64,000 nt of DNA, taken from the NCBI RefSeq assembly GCF_017377575.1, contig NZ_JAFREM010000002.1, forward strand, positions 62,001 through 126,000. The letters are read 5' to 3'. A program made the translations under genes and the position numbers. The DNA is from Candidatus Enterococcus moelleringii. GTDB lineage: Bacteria > Bacillota > Bacilli > Lactobacillales > Enterococcaceae. The notes under the pieces were generated by a model. That model did no database searches. It was given only the letters and a program-made list of their open reading frames with translations, and was not told the DNA's origin. Below, piece by piece: positions 34,199 through 42,403 of this stretch; within the stretch, counting starts at the first letter, position 1; every line of letters begins with the position of its first letter.

Positions 34199-34229
34199 AC
34201 GAAGTTGCTTTAAGCGCTTCGTTTTTTTT
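34199..34229 (+). terminator. Intrinsic terminator
   Basis: ACGAAG and CTTCGT enclose a loop with its own GCTTTAAGC pairing and are followed by eight T, after the YczE-like gene. Confidence 0.85.
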
Positions 34230-34260
34230 ATGCAAAAAGAATGCAGCAGAACTAGAAAAC

Positions 34261-34545
34261 TGGGGATAACTAATTCCTGTGCAAAAGAAATAACTATGCC
34301 AGCTCCAGTGGACACGCGGATAAGCGAGTTATGAACAGGTGTGGATAAGTTTGTGGATAACACTGTGGAATTGTGTGGAAAAGGACAAAATATATTCACA
34401 AGAGAGCGGTTGTGGAAAAATAATAGTGCGTTAAATAGGAAGCTGCTTCAGTCAGCTGCTGGTGTTTGTGGATGATTATCCAGGCGCGGCTAGTAAATGG
34501 TAAGTAAAAAGGGTGTGAAAAATTACAGCAACCAACTTGTCCACA
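34261..34545. other. Cluster of DnaA-box-like 9-mers in a gene-free region
   Basis: Two perfect boxes TGTGGATAA (34340-34348 and 34352-34360, 12 bp apart). One-mismatch forms are TGGGGATAA (34261), TGTGGAAAA (34374 and 34411), TGTGGATGA (34467) and, on the opposite strand, TTGTCCACA (34537). Weaker forms lie at 34315, 34329 and 34476. Most share one orientation. The 34194-34571 interval has no gene. It is not next to dnaA/dnaN, so it is a candidate DnaA-titration or secondary DnaA-binding site, not a known oriC. Confidence 0.6.
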
Positions 34546-34568
34546 GGACCTGTTGATTGCTGTAATTT
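34520..34568 (-). terminator. Long terminator hairpin of the coiled-coil membrane protein gene
   Basis: A 12-bp stem AAATTACAGCAA / TTGCTGTAATTT is extended inward by CAAC/GTTG and GTCC-ACA-GGAC. On the minus strand it follows the stop codon and is trailed by TTTCACACCCTTTTT. The last DnaA-box-like sequence lies in its loop. Confidence 0.75.
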
Positions 34569-34571
34569 AGT

Positions 34572-35366
34572 CTAATAGCAAAAGCTGCAAGCTGTACGAT
34601 TGCCAACATTTTCCATGGCTACTTCTTCAACCGAATTAGCATTACTAAGCCCTCGGCAACCTGAATGGGAATGGTATTTGGTTCCGGATTGTGGTGCAAT
34701 AAAGACAGTTTGTGATACTGGCTGAGGTTGAGGAGCTTGTTGCGCTTCCGCCGCAGCCTGTGCCTGTTGGGCAGCCACTTGTTGCTGTGCAGCAGCTGCT
34801 TCTTGAGCTAAGCGATCTTCTTCGGCCTTCTGTGCCGCAAGTTGAGCTTGCTGCTGTTCCTGGGCTTTTCGTTCTTCCTCAGCCTTTTGAGCTTCGGCCG
34901 CTTGCTGTTGTTCCAAAGCCTTTTTTTCTTCCTCAGCTTTTTTAGCTTCCGCGGCCAGTCGTTGTTCTTCAGCTTTCTGTTCTTCACGTTTTTGGGCAGA
35001 GTCAGATGAAGATTCTGCCGAAGAACTCACAGTACTTTCGGATGTCTTTTGAGTGGAGCTCTCTGAGGTAGCCGAAGAGCCTGTCTTGGGCAGACTTTCT
35101 TCAACTCGTGCTGTCTGTTTTTCCGGCGCGGATTCACTTGTAGGAACCAAAATTAACCCCACCGCTGAGACGAGAAAGGCAACACCAACTGCAATCACAG
35201 CTTTCTTAGTTTTTAGATTGTCCTTCTTAATTAGAAAGACGATTGTCGCCGCAACAGCTGCCACAAAGGCAATCATGCCAGTCAATGCTACAAAAGCAGA
35301 ACCTAAAGCGATGATAATCCCAACAAATACTAAAGCAGCAATTACTTTCCTACGATTTTCCTTCAT
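34572..35366 (-). CDS. Membrane protein with Ala/Glu/Gln coiled-coil region and C-terminal Cys/His domain
   Basis: A 264-residue protein. Three hydrophobic segments lie in the first ~75 residues (VIAALVFVGIIIALGSAFVA, then MIAFVAAVAATIVFLI, then a third ending LILVP). A Ser/Thr-rich stretch and about 90 residues of charged coiled-coil repeats (AEEEKKALEQQQAAEAQKAE) follow. The C-terminal ~45 residues read YHSHSGCRGLSNANS and RTACSFCY, a small Cys/His domain seen at the ends of diverse Gram-positive envelope proteins. The ATG at 35366 follows AAAAGGAGG. Function is unknown; the layout suggests an exported stalk with a zinc-binding cap, or the reverse topology. Confidence 0.75.
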   Translation of the reverse strand: MKENRRKVIAALVFVGIIIALGSAFVALTGMIAFVAAVAATIVFLIKKDNLKTKKAVIAVGVAFLVSAVGLILVPTSESAPEKQTARVEESLPKTGSSATSESSTQKTSESTVSSSAESSSDSAQKREEQKAEEQRLAAEAKKAEEEKKALEQQQAAEAQKAEEERKAQEQQQAQLAAQKAEEDRLAQEAAAAQQQVAAQQAQAAAEAQQAPQPQPVSQTVFIAPQSGTKYHSHSGCRGLSNANSVEEVAMENVGNRTACSFCY

Positions 35367-35641
35367 TTTTTCATAAACCTCCTTTTTTGTTGAACGAATT
35401 TCCTCCTTTTTGCGTATGTTTTCTAATCGGCATTTCCCCAAATGCGTACTTAATAAAATAATACTACAAATTCCATAAAATAGTCAGTTTGATGAGAGCG
35501 TTTTTTGGTACAAGAAAAGATAGCTAAACATTGCTAAAGGTTAAGAATCCGGGATTTTTTTGTGACCTTTTCAACGGAATGACTTTTCTGGAATCAATTT
35601 GTGGCATACTAAGCAGAAAATGTTGTGAATGAGGGATAATA

Positions 35642-36331
35642 ATGACCAAGCTGTTGATTGTGGATGACGAGGAAGATATTCGGGAACTGGAAAAAATGCT
35701 GCTGGCTTCTTATGTAGATGAAATTATTGAAGCGGAAAATGGGCAGGAAGCACTGGAAATGATCGATCAAGAAGTAGCGTTGATCATCATGGATTATATG
35801 ATGCCTAAAATGAACGGCGTGGATGCGGTGAAGGAAATCCGCAAATCCTATTCGGTTCCGATTCTGTTTATTTCGGCAAAAGGGCAGGAATACGACAAAA
35901 TCGTCGGCTATTCTGCCGGAGCAGATGATTATTTAGTCAAACCCTTTTCTCCCCAGGAACTGCAGCTGAAGGTGCAAGCAATGCTGCGGCGCTATTTGAA
36001 CTATAACAATCCACAACTACAAACCAACCATGCGCTTCAGATTCGCGGACTTGTTTTGCACCCGGAAACACGAAAGGTAGCGTTGGAGGAGCAGGAAGTG
36101 ACTTTAACGGGAAAAGAGTTCGACATCCTGCAGCTGTTGGCCGCATCACCCGGTCATGTTTTCTCAGCTGAAGCGATTTACGAAGCGGTGTGGCAGGAGC
36201 CCTATTTTTACAGCTCCAGCAGCACCATCATGACCCATATAAAAAAATTGCGGCAAAAAATCGAACAGGATCCGAAGAAACCGCAGTACATTTTGACCGT
36301 ATGGGGAGTGGGTTATAAAATTGAACAGTAA
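35642..36331 (+). CDS. OmpR/PhoB-family response regulator
   Basis: A 229-residue regulator: receiver domain (1-~120) with acidic pocket DDEE, phosphorylated Asp51 in IIMDYMMPKMNG and the conserved Lys in FISAKGQEYD; C-terminal winged helix (about 130-229; TGKEFDILQLLAASPGHVFS and SSTIMTHIKKLRQKIEQ). It overlaps the downstream histidine kinase by 11 nt. The TTCAGA repeat array ahead of the VTC operon is its best candidate target. Confidence 0.93.
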   Translation: MTKLLIVDDEEDIRELEKMLLASYVDEIIEAENGQEALEMIDQEVALIIMDYMMPKMNGVDAVKEIRKSYSVPILFISAKGQEYDKIVGYSAGADDYLVKPFSPQELQLKVQAMLRRYLNYNNPQLQTNHALQIRGLVLHPETRKVALEEQEVTLTGKEFDILQLLAASPGHVFSAEAIYEAVWQEPYFYSSSSTIMTHIKKLRQKIEQDPKKPQYILTVWGVGYKIEQ

Positions 36332-37592
36332 AAAAACTACCTTTCCTAAAGAGATTTTTCGCTATTTAATTCTAAGTGTTGTGAGTGGCGGCGTCTTGTT
36401 CTTGCTGCTGTTTTTAGGAAATCAAGCGTTGTACCATCAAGTGATTCAGCCGCAAATGGAAAAGAAGGATTTGTCCGAGGCAACAGAGGAGTTTCAAGCC
36501 TTTGTTACTCAGCAGGAAGCTAGTAGTTCAAGCCGGTTTACTTGGCGATCCTCTGACGGCGCTGTTTTCTATTTACGAAATAATTCTGGGAATGGCAATG
36601 AGCCGAAATTCCATAAAGAACCTGAAGGACCAATGGATGAGCGGCGTCCGTTGGGAACAGAAAAAGAAACGAATATTACTTACTCGGATGGTCAAACAGC
36701 TACGACCTTTTTGGTGGTAGAGAATCGCTGGATTATGTACATCGGTATCGTTGCCTCCGTCGTCTTAGGATTGATTTTTGCGCTGGTTTTGTTTTATCGC
36801 CAGCTGTTGAATAAGGCGAAATACATGCACCAAATTGAAAAGGGCACGATTATTTTAGAGGCGGGGGATCTTGATTATCGGATCGCGGAAGAGGGGCATG
36901 ATGAGCTGACCCAAATCGCCGCCAGCATTAACAAGATGAGTCAATCCCTCAGTGAGAAGATTATTTTGGAAGCGAAGGCGACTCAGACCTCTAGAGAAAT
37001 TATCAGTGATTTAAGTCATGATATTCGAACACCGTTGACGATTCTAAGCGGCTATTTGCCAGTGCTGCTGGACACCGACTTAACCGAAGAGCAGCGGAAA
37101 TACCTGAATTTGATTCATAAGAAAACCCAGCAAATGAATAATCGAGTGAATGATTTGCTGGAATACGCCACGATTTTTTCCGGACAGCGTCCTTTAGAGC
37201 TGCAAATGATCGACAGCCGCATGCTGTTTGAACAATTTATTACAGAGCTGATGCCAATTGCTGAAGTCACTTATGAATTAGACATTCCGGCGCAGGCCAA
37301 GATAGTTGGCGACATGAGCTTGCTGGAGCGCTTGTTTGATAATTTGATTTCCAATATTAATCAACACGCTGAGCTGGAAGAGGGAGTAACCATTCAGATT
37401 CAGCCCCAGGAGGATCAGCTGCATGTTCTGATTAAGAATAAGGTAGCTAAGTCCGATTCAAGTATCGGAAAATCCTTGGGAGTAAAAATTTCTGCCATGA
37501 TTGCCGAGCTTCATCAGGGGCAAATGATCAGTACATTAACTGGGGAAACCTATCAAACAGAACTGGTTCTGCCAATCAAGTTCGAAAAATAG
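36321..37592 (+). CDS. Sensor histidine kinase, atypical short ATP-binding domain
   Basis: A 423-residue kinase with two membrane helices (about 13-34 and 137-159), an extracytoplasmic loop of ~100 residues, a HAMP region, and the phospho-acceptor ISDLSHDIRTPLT (His233). The N-box is LFDNLISNINQHAE. The usual D-x-G-x-G (G1), F and GTGLGL (G2) boxes are contracted: after IKNKVAKSDSS comes SIGKSLGVKISAMIAELHQG, with no clear G1 Asp. This may be a divergent but active CA domain or a weak kinase. TTG start, with GGGAGTGGG upstream, inside the response regulator gene. Confidence 0.88.
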   Translation: MNSKKTTFPKEIFRYLILSVVSGGVLFLLLFLGNQALYHQVIQPQMEKKDLSEATEEFQAFVTQQEASSSSRFTWRSSDGAVFYLRNNSGNGNEPKFHKEPEGPMDERRPLGTEKETNITYSDGQTATTFLVVENRWIMYIGIVASVVLGLIFALVLFYRQLLNKAKYMHQIEKGTIILEAGDLDYRIAEEGHDELTQIAASINKMSQSLSEKIILEAKATQTSREIISDLSHDIRTPLTILSGYLPVLLDTDLTEEQRKYLNLIHKKTQQMNNRVNDLLEYATIFSGQRPLELQMIDSRMLFEQFITELMPIAEVTYELDIPAQAKIVGDMSLLERLFDNLISNINQHAELEEGVTIQIQPQEDQLHVLIKNKVAKSDSSIGKSLGVKISAMIAELHQGQMISTLTGETYQTELVLPIKFEK

Positions 37593-37615
37593 CCAAACAA
37601 CTGAAGATATCCAAC

Positions 37616-37648
37616 AGGAGCAGTCGATTATCCGCTGCTTCTTTTTTT
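37616..37648 (+). terminator. Intrinsic terminator of the two-component pair
   Basis: AGGAGCAG pairs with CTGCTTCT (one G-T pair), loop of 11, followed by TTTTTT. Confidence 0.7.
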
Positions 37649-37692
37649 GCGAGTAAAAAGCTGAGTGAGTTTGAGGAGCCTTTCTATCAAAC

Positions 37693-37745
37693 TTCAGATT
37701 TGTTCAGATTTACTTCAGAAGGAGTTCAGATTCGCCGGTTATGAT
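37693..37745 (+). promoter_or_regulatory. Activated promoter with four TTCAGA direct repeats ahead of the VTC operon
   Basis: TTCAGA occurs at 37693, 37703, 37714 and 37725 (spacings 10, 11, 11), ending where a -35 would be; a TATGAT -10 lies at 37740-37745. Direct repeats at one helical turn, replacing the -35, are the standard arrangement for OmpR/PhoB-type activators. The regulator encoded just upstream is the likely binder. Confidence 0.75.
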
Positions 37746-37796
37746 ACATTCATCGCTACTAAATAAACGAGGATTGAAACAAGGAGGAATATCCAC

Positions 37797-38582
37797 ATGG
37801 CAAAAGCAAAGGTGAAAAGCGGGGAGATATTTGAACGCAGAGAGAAAAAATATTTGCTGACACCAGAAAAATTTGAGGTGCTGCTGACTCGCTTACAGGA
37901 ATATATGACGATTGATGAGTATGGACTGCATACGATCCACACCATCTATTACGACACGGAAGATTTGGCGGTGATTCGTCATTCGGTGGACAAACCGAAA
38001 TTCAAAGAAAAAATGCGGCTGCGCAGTTATGGATTGGCCACTAATCAATCAAAGGTATATCTGGAATTGAAAAAGAAGGTGGCTGGCGTCACCTACAAAC
38101 GGAGAACAGCGATGTCTTATCAGGAGGCCAAGAACTTTTTAACCTACGGGGTGAAGCCCCAGGAGCAAAAGCAAATCTTCAAGGAAATTGATTGGTACAC
38201 TCAGCAACAGGAGCTGCGGCCAACTACCCTAATCAGCTATGACCGAATGGCTTTGAAGTCTAAAAGGGATGAAAATTTCCGTATTACCTTTGATCAGAAC
38301 ATCCGCTATTCGTTGGAGCATTTTGAATTGGATCGGGTGGACCAGCATCCGCAAACGCTATTAACGAAGGAGCCGACAGTTTTGATGGAGGTTAAGATTT
38401 TTGAAGCCTTCCCCTTAGAAATCAGCCGCCTGTTCTCAGAACTACAGATTTTTCAAGGGAAATTTACGAAGTACGGCAATGTTTATCATTGGGTACTGTT
38501 TCCGGAATGGGAGCAGCAGGTGGCAAGTCACGCTGGTCCAAAAACAAAAACAATTAAGGGAGGAGAATCGATTTATGCTTGA
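37797..38582 (+). CDS. VTC-domain (polyphosphate polymerase-like) protein
   Basis: A 261-residue soluble protein of the VTC family (triphosphate-tunnel-like fold): RREKKYLLTPEKFEVL, TIYYDTEDLAVIRHS, KEKMRLRSYG, VYLELKKKVAGVTYKRR and the acidic VLMEVKIFE at the C-terminal end provide the basic tunnel and metal-binding glutamates. In yeast the VTC core makes polyphosphate; bacterial homologues with DUF4956 partners are uncharacterised. AAGGAGG precedes the ATG. The next gene overlaps its end by 8 nt, indicating coupling. First gene of the TTCAGA-promoter operon. Confidence 0.88.
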   Translation: MAKAKVKSGEIFERREKKYLLTPEKFEVLLTRLQEYMTIDEYGLHTIHTIYYDTEDLAVIRHSVDKPKFKEKMRLRSYGLATNQSKVYLELKKKVAGVTYKRRTAMSYQEAKNFLTYGVKPQEQKQIFKEIDWYTQQQELRPTTLISYDRMALKSKRDENFRITFDQNIRYSLEHFELDRVDQHPQTLLTKEPTVLMEVKIFEAFPLEISRLFSELQIFQGKFTKYGNVYHWVLFPEWEQQVASHAGPKTKTIKGGESIYA

Positions 38583-39252
38583 GAGTATTCTTAGCAGCAA
38601 TGTCAGTGCCATGACCGTGACACTGACGCAGGTTTTATTAACGATTTCATCGAGTTTGATTTTAGGCTTTATCATTGCGATGGTGCACAAATACCGCAAC
38701 AGCTATTCTAAAAACTTTATGTTTACCATCGCTCTGCTGCCGGTGTTGGTTTCGTCGGTGATTATGATGGTTAACGGAAATTTAGGTGCCGGGATTACGG
38801 TAGCTGGAGCCTTCAGCCTGGTTCGTTTCCGTTCGGCACCGGGGAATGCCCGGGAAATTACCACGATTTTTTTCTCAATGGCCGTGGGTTTAGCGATTGG
38901 CATGGGCTATATCGTCTATGCAGCCATTTTTAGTTTAATTGTCAGCTTGGCCATGATCGTATACACCAATCTGCGGTTTGGCGATGCGACAGAGAATGCG
39001 CGGCAAGTGCGAATTACGGTGCCGGAATACACCAACTACATGAAAGATTTTGACGACGTGTTGCAGAAATTTACCGATTATCACCAGCTGGACCAGATTA
39101 AAACTACCAACTTAGGCAGCTTGTTTGAAGTTTCCTTCACGGTGCATGAAAAAAATCCCTATAAAGAGAAGGAATTTTTAGACGAGCTGCGGTTGGTCAA
39201 CAGCAACCTGCCGATCATTGTCCAGCCAGCCGGAAGTGGGAAAGACTTATAG
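38575..39252 (+). CDS. DUF4956-family membrane protein
   Basis: A 225-residue protein with about four membrane helices in its first 140 residues (LTQVLLTISSSLILGFIIAM; then FTIALLPVLVSSVIMMV; AGAFSLVRFRSAPGNAREI in between; then AIGMGYIVYAAIFSLIVSLA) and a soluble C-terminal ~80-residue domain. Signature matches DUF4956. The ATG at 38575 follows GGGAGGAG. It commonly sits beside VTC-domain genes and is probably its membrane partner. Confidence 0.85.
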   Translation: MLESILSSNVSAMTVTLTQVLLTISSSLILGFIIAMVHKYRNSYSKNFMFTIALLPVLVSSVIMMVNGNLGAGITVAGAFSLVRFRSAPGNAREITTIFFSMAVGLAIGMGYIVYAAIFSLIVSLAMIVYTNLRFGDATENARQVRITVPEYTNYMKDFDDVLQKFTDYHQLDQIKTTNLGSLFEVSFTVHEKNPYKEKEFLDELRLVNSNLPIIVQPAGSGKDL

Positions 39253-39275
39253 CCCACAGAAAGAAGAGGGGTAGT

Positions 39276-39371
39276 ATGTTAATTTGTTTGACCGCCTTAC
39301 TTGGTTTCGTATGGATGCTGTTACCTGAAAGAAATGAGCAGATGATTGACCCCAAGCAAAAAAGGGATTAG
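39276..39371 (+). CDS. Tiny hydrophobic ORF (31 aa)
   Basis: ATG at 39276 after AAGAGGGGTAGT opens a 31-codon frame whose product starts MLICLTALLGFVWMLLP, a single short membrane helix, followed by a charged tail (ERNEQMIDPKQKRD). It lies between the DUF4956 and carbohydrate-binding genes. The ribosome binding site and profile are reasonable, but it may be fortuitous. Confidence 0.4.
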   Translation: MLICLTALLGFVWMLLPERNEQMIDPKQKRD

Positions 39372-39416
39372 CGGATAAAAACAGGAAATCGGCTAATTAC
39401 TTAACTAACACCTAGA

Positions 39417-39454
39417 TGCAAAGCAAAGCCAGACTACGGCAATATCACTTTGCA
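39417..39454 (+). other. Hairpin in the leader of the carbohydrate-binding protein gene
   Basis: TGCAAAG (39417-39423) pairs with CTTTGCA (39448-39454); inside, GCC-N7-GGC forms a second helix. It lies 37 bp before the start codon. It may be an mRNA stabiliser, processing site or regulatory RNA; it does not match a riboswitch that I recognise. Confidence 0.4.
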
Positions 39455-39490
39455 GATGCTTAAAACGAAAGAGAAGAGAGGATGAACTGT

Positions 39491-41302
39491 ATGAAAAAAC
39501 GACTATCGATTGCCTCTGCTTTATTGGCACTTGCACTAACTGGCGGCATTGTTTACAAAGTGACGGCCAGTCAAACGGAGGAAGCTAGTACGGCTGCCAG
39601 CTTAACGGGTTCTTCCACTACTAATATAGCCAACTCGGCGGCTACGTCGACTGCTGGAGAATACGACGACGAAGACAAGACCACTACCTATGACGAAAGT
39701 ACTGCTACGACGATTACCTTGGCAGATGGCAGCTCCGCAGTTGATGGTGAAGGTGCAGAAGTCTCAGAGGACACGGTCACAATTACTAAAGGAGGCACTT
39801 ATGTCTTATCTGGGACACTCACCAATGGTCAAATTGTTGTTAACAACACGGATAGTGACACGGTGAGAATCGTACTGGATGGTGTTGAAATTACCAACGA
39901 AACTACCGCTGCCCTTTCCGTTTTGCAGGCAGAAAAAACTATTTTGACCACTGCAGAAAACACCGACAACCAAATAGCGGCTACTGCTGAAAGTTTTCCT
40001 GAGACGGATGAAGCCCAAGCCGCCATCTACAGCGAGGATGACTTAACGTTGAATGGCACGGGTACTTTAACGGTCCAAGCCACAGCTGGTCATGGGATTC
40101 AAAGTAAAAATGACTTAAAGGTCACTAGCGGAACTTACACCATCGACAGCGGCAATGAAGGCATGAAAGGCAAGGACTCGGTGCAGATTTTGGACGGAGA
40201 CTTTACGATCCAAGCGGCTAATGATGGGATTCAAGCCACCAATGCCGAAGAAGCAGACAAAGGCTACATTATTTTAGACGGTGGCACCTATACCATCGAT
40301 AGCGAAACAGATGGAGTTCAGGCTGAAACGTATTTAATTGCCAATAATCCAATGATGGATATTGCTACCAACAGCAGCGGGACCGTTGATTCTGCTTCAA
40401 GCTACAAAGGTCTCAAAGCCAGCGGGGATGTAACCATCTATGGCGGTACCTATACGATTGATTCGGTGGATGACAGTGTCCATTCCAACAGCAATGTCAC
40501 AGTGGCTGGCGGCACGCTGAACCTGACGACCGAAGACGACGGGATTCATGCCGACAGTACCACCACAATTTCTGATGGCGAAGTCAATGTGCTGAATTCT
40601 TATGAAGGAATTGAAGGCGCAAATGTTGTTTTCTCTGGCGGGAATGTCACTGTGGTTGCTACTGATGACGGGGTGAATGCGGCCGGCGGGTCCACTACGA
40701 ATGAAACGACAGAAGCTGGTGGTCCAAACCAGTTTGGCGCTGATTCCTTCCAAGAGGGCAGCAGCGGGGAGTATTCCATCACGATTGAAGGCGGAACGAT
40801 TCAAGTGGATGCGGAAGGCGATGGTCTAGATTCCAATGGCGATATTTCCATGACCGGTGGTCAAATGACAGTTTACGGTCCGGTCAGTGGCGGGAATGGC
40901 GCGCTGGATTATGATGGCACCTTTGATGTCAGCGGTGGAACACTTTACACCTTAGGTTCGGCGGAAATGGCGCAATCCGCCAGCGATACCTCTACTCAGC
41001 CAAGTATTCAGATTTGGCTAGACAGCGAGCTGCAAGCCGGTGAAGTAGCTACTGTAACGGATAGTCAGGGAAGTGTGATTGGTGTAGTGACTGCGGCTAA
41101 AGCCTTCTCTAATTTCATTTTCAGTGATCCAGCCATTCAAACTGGTGAAACCTACACCGTGGACTTTTCAAGCGGCACTTCTACCACCGTTACCGTTGAT
41201 TCCACAGTGATATCCGTTGACTCATCCGGTGCTGCGGTGGAAGCTAACCAAGGAATGATGGGTGGCGGCGGTCCTGGAGGCGGCATGGGCGGCCGACAAT
41301 AA
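39491..41302 (+). CDS. Exported beta-helix carbohydrate-binding protein (Cthe_2159-like)
   Basis: A 603-residue protein with an N-terminal signal/anchor helix (RLSIASALLALALTGGIVYK), a Ser/Thr-rich linker, then many short repeats built on a strand-turn pattern such as GGTYTIDSVDDSVHSNSNVT and GGTLNLTTEDDGIHADSTTT, indicating a parallel beta-helix of the carbohydrate-binding family known from Cthe_2159. The C-terminus is Gly/Met-rich (GMMGGGGPGGGMGG). There is no LPXTG motif. The ATG at 39491 gives correct spacing to AGAGAGG; one 9 nt earlier touches it. It probably binds the polymer made or handled by this operon. Confidence 0.85.
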   Translation: MKKRLSIASALLALALTGGIVYKVTASQTEEASTAASLTGSSTTNIANSAATSTAGEYDDEDKTTTYDESTATTITLADGSSAVDGEGAEVSEDTVTITKGGTYVLSGTLTNGQIVVNNTDSDTVRIVLDGVEITNETTAALSVLQAEKTILTTAENTDNQIAATAESFPETDEAQAAIYSEDDLTLNGTGTLTVQATAGHGIQSKNDLKVTSGTYTIDSGNEGMKGKDSVQILDGDFTIQAANDGIQATNAEEADKGYIILDGGTYTIDSETDGVQAETYLIANNPMMDIATNSSGTVDSASSYKGLKASGDVTIYGGTYTIDSVDDSVHSNSNVTVAGGTLNLTTEDDGIHADSTTTISDGEVNVLNSYEGIEGANVVFSGGNVTVVATDDGVNAAGGSTTNETTEAGGPNQFGADSFQEGSSGEYSITIEGGTIQVDAEGDGLDSNGDISMTGGQMTVYGPVSGGNGALDYDGTFDVSGGTLYTLGSAEMAQSASDTSTQPSIQIWLDSELQAGEVATVTDSQGSVIGVVTAAKAFSNFIFSDPAIQTGETYTVDFSSGTSTTVTVDSTVISVDSSGAAVEANQGMMGGGGPGGGMGGRQ

Positions 41303-41308
41303 GCGGCG

Positions 41309-41335
41309 AAGAAGGGCTTTCCCTTCTTTGTTTTA
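41309..41335 (+). terminator. Hairpin between the carbohydrate-binding and glycosyltransferase genes
   Basis: AAGAAGGG-CTTT-CCCTTCTT is followed by TGTTTTA. The T-run is interrupted, so partial termination that lowers expression of the downstream genes is plausible. Confidence 0.55.
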
Positions 41336-41353
41336 CAGAAAGGAGCGAATGCT

Positions 41354-42403
41354 ATGAAAGCCAGTATCGTCATTCCAGCCTATGAACCAGAACCTCACTT
41401 TTTGACTTTTTTAGCCAATCTGCTATGCCAAACGGATCGTCCTATCATTGTAGTTGATGATGGATCGGGCCCCGATTATCAATCAGTTTTTGAAGAAGCG
41501 AAACGCAAAGGCGTCATTTTACTGACCCATGGGCAGAATTTGGGGAAAGGGGCCGCCCTAAAAACCGCCATGCGTTTTCAATTGCGGCATATACCTGAGG
41601 CCAGCGGCATTGTCACCGCCGATAGTGATGGACAGCATCGGGTGACTGATATTTTGAAAGTTGCCAGCCTGGTAGAAGAGCATCAGGATACGTTGTTCTT
41701 AGGTGCGCGTCAGTTTGATCAAGACCATGTGCCTTTTAAAAGTCGTTATGGCAATCTGCTGACTGCTAAGATGTTCCAATTTTCCACCGGTACTGCCTTA
41801 TCCGATACCCAAACGGGCTTGCGGGGAATCCCCCAAAGCCATCTAGAACAAATGCTGGAAATTCCCGGAAGACGGTTTGAATATGAAATGAACATGCTGA
41901 TGCAAGCTAAAGAGATGAGACTAACCCTTGAAGAAGTGCCTATTGAGACAATTTATTTTGGCAACAACGAGCATTCCCATTTTCGTAGTGTGGCGGATTC
42001 ATTGCTGGTTTATCTGCCCTTTTTGAAATTTATTGCCAGCTCAGGCCTGTCAGCGGTCTTCGATATTTTGTTTTTTGTCATCTTATTGAAGCTGGTTTTC
42101 CCAACAGCTCCGAATGCATTATTTGCGGCGACAGCTCTAGCCAGAATCAGCAGCGGCTTTTTGAACTATCAGCTGAATCGGCGTTTTGTTTTCAAAACCA
42201 ACCATAAACAACTAAAAGAAGCTGGCAAATACGCCTTGCTCTTTGTGAGTCAATTACTGTTAAGCTGTCTGCTGGTTCAAGGCCTGTCAGGTTTGTTTCA
42301 GCACATTATTTTAATTAAGGTAGTCGTTGATTGCGGGATTTTCTTTCTCAGCTTTTACATTCAACGGCGCTTTGTCTTTAAGAGAGGAGGGTATGAGATT
42401 TGA
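41354..42403 (+). CDS. Bifunctional family-2 glycosyltransferase / GtrA flippase-like protein
   Basis: A 349-residue fusion. Residues 1-~220 are a GT2 domain (SIVIPAYEPEP, VVDDGSGPDY, LGKGAALKTAM, TADSDGQH as the DxD-type motif, and FEYEMNMLMQA). Residues ~225-349 are a GtrA domain with four membrane helices (FIASSGLSAVFDILFFVILL, RISSGFLNYQLNRRFVFK). This combination usually transfers a sugar to undecaprenyl phosphate and moves it across the membrane for cell-wall polymer decoration. It overlaps the next gene by 4 nt. Confidence 0.92.
   Translation: MKASIVIPAYEPEPHFLTFLANLLCQTDRPIIVVDDGSGPDYQSVFEEAKRKGVILLTHGQNLGKGAALKTAMRFQLRHIPEASGIVTADSDGQHRVTDILKVASLVEEHQDTLFLGARQFDQDHVPFKSRYGNLLTAKMFQFSTGTALSDTQTGLRGIPQSHLEQMLEIPGRRFEYEMNMLMQAKEMRLTLEEVPIETIYFGNNEHSHFRSVADSLLVYLPFLKFIASSGLSAVFDILFFVILLKLVFPTAPNALFAATALARISSGFLNYQLNRRFVFKTNHKQLKEAGKYALLFVSQLLLSCLLVQGLSGLFQHIILIKVVVDCGIFFLSFYIQRRFVFKRGGYEI

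Noticed and set aside
34261-34545. Chromosomal origin (oriC)
   Set aside because: No dnaA, dnaN or other origin-flanking gene and no clear AT-rich unwinding element with DnaA-trio repeats. It is reported as a DnaA-box cluster instead.
39411-39460. Possible c-di-GMP or other known riboswitch before the carbohydrate-binding protein gene
   Set aside because: The GCAAAGC-like bits are suggestive, but the conserved core and paired helices of the known class are not present. Kept only as an unnamed hairpin.
40397-40804. Minus-strand open frame inside the beta-helix protein gene
   Set aside because: It is the antisense shadow of repetitive coding sequence, without a ribosome binding site or recognisable product.
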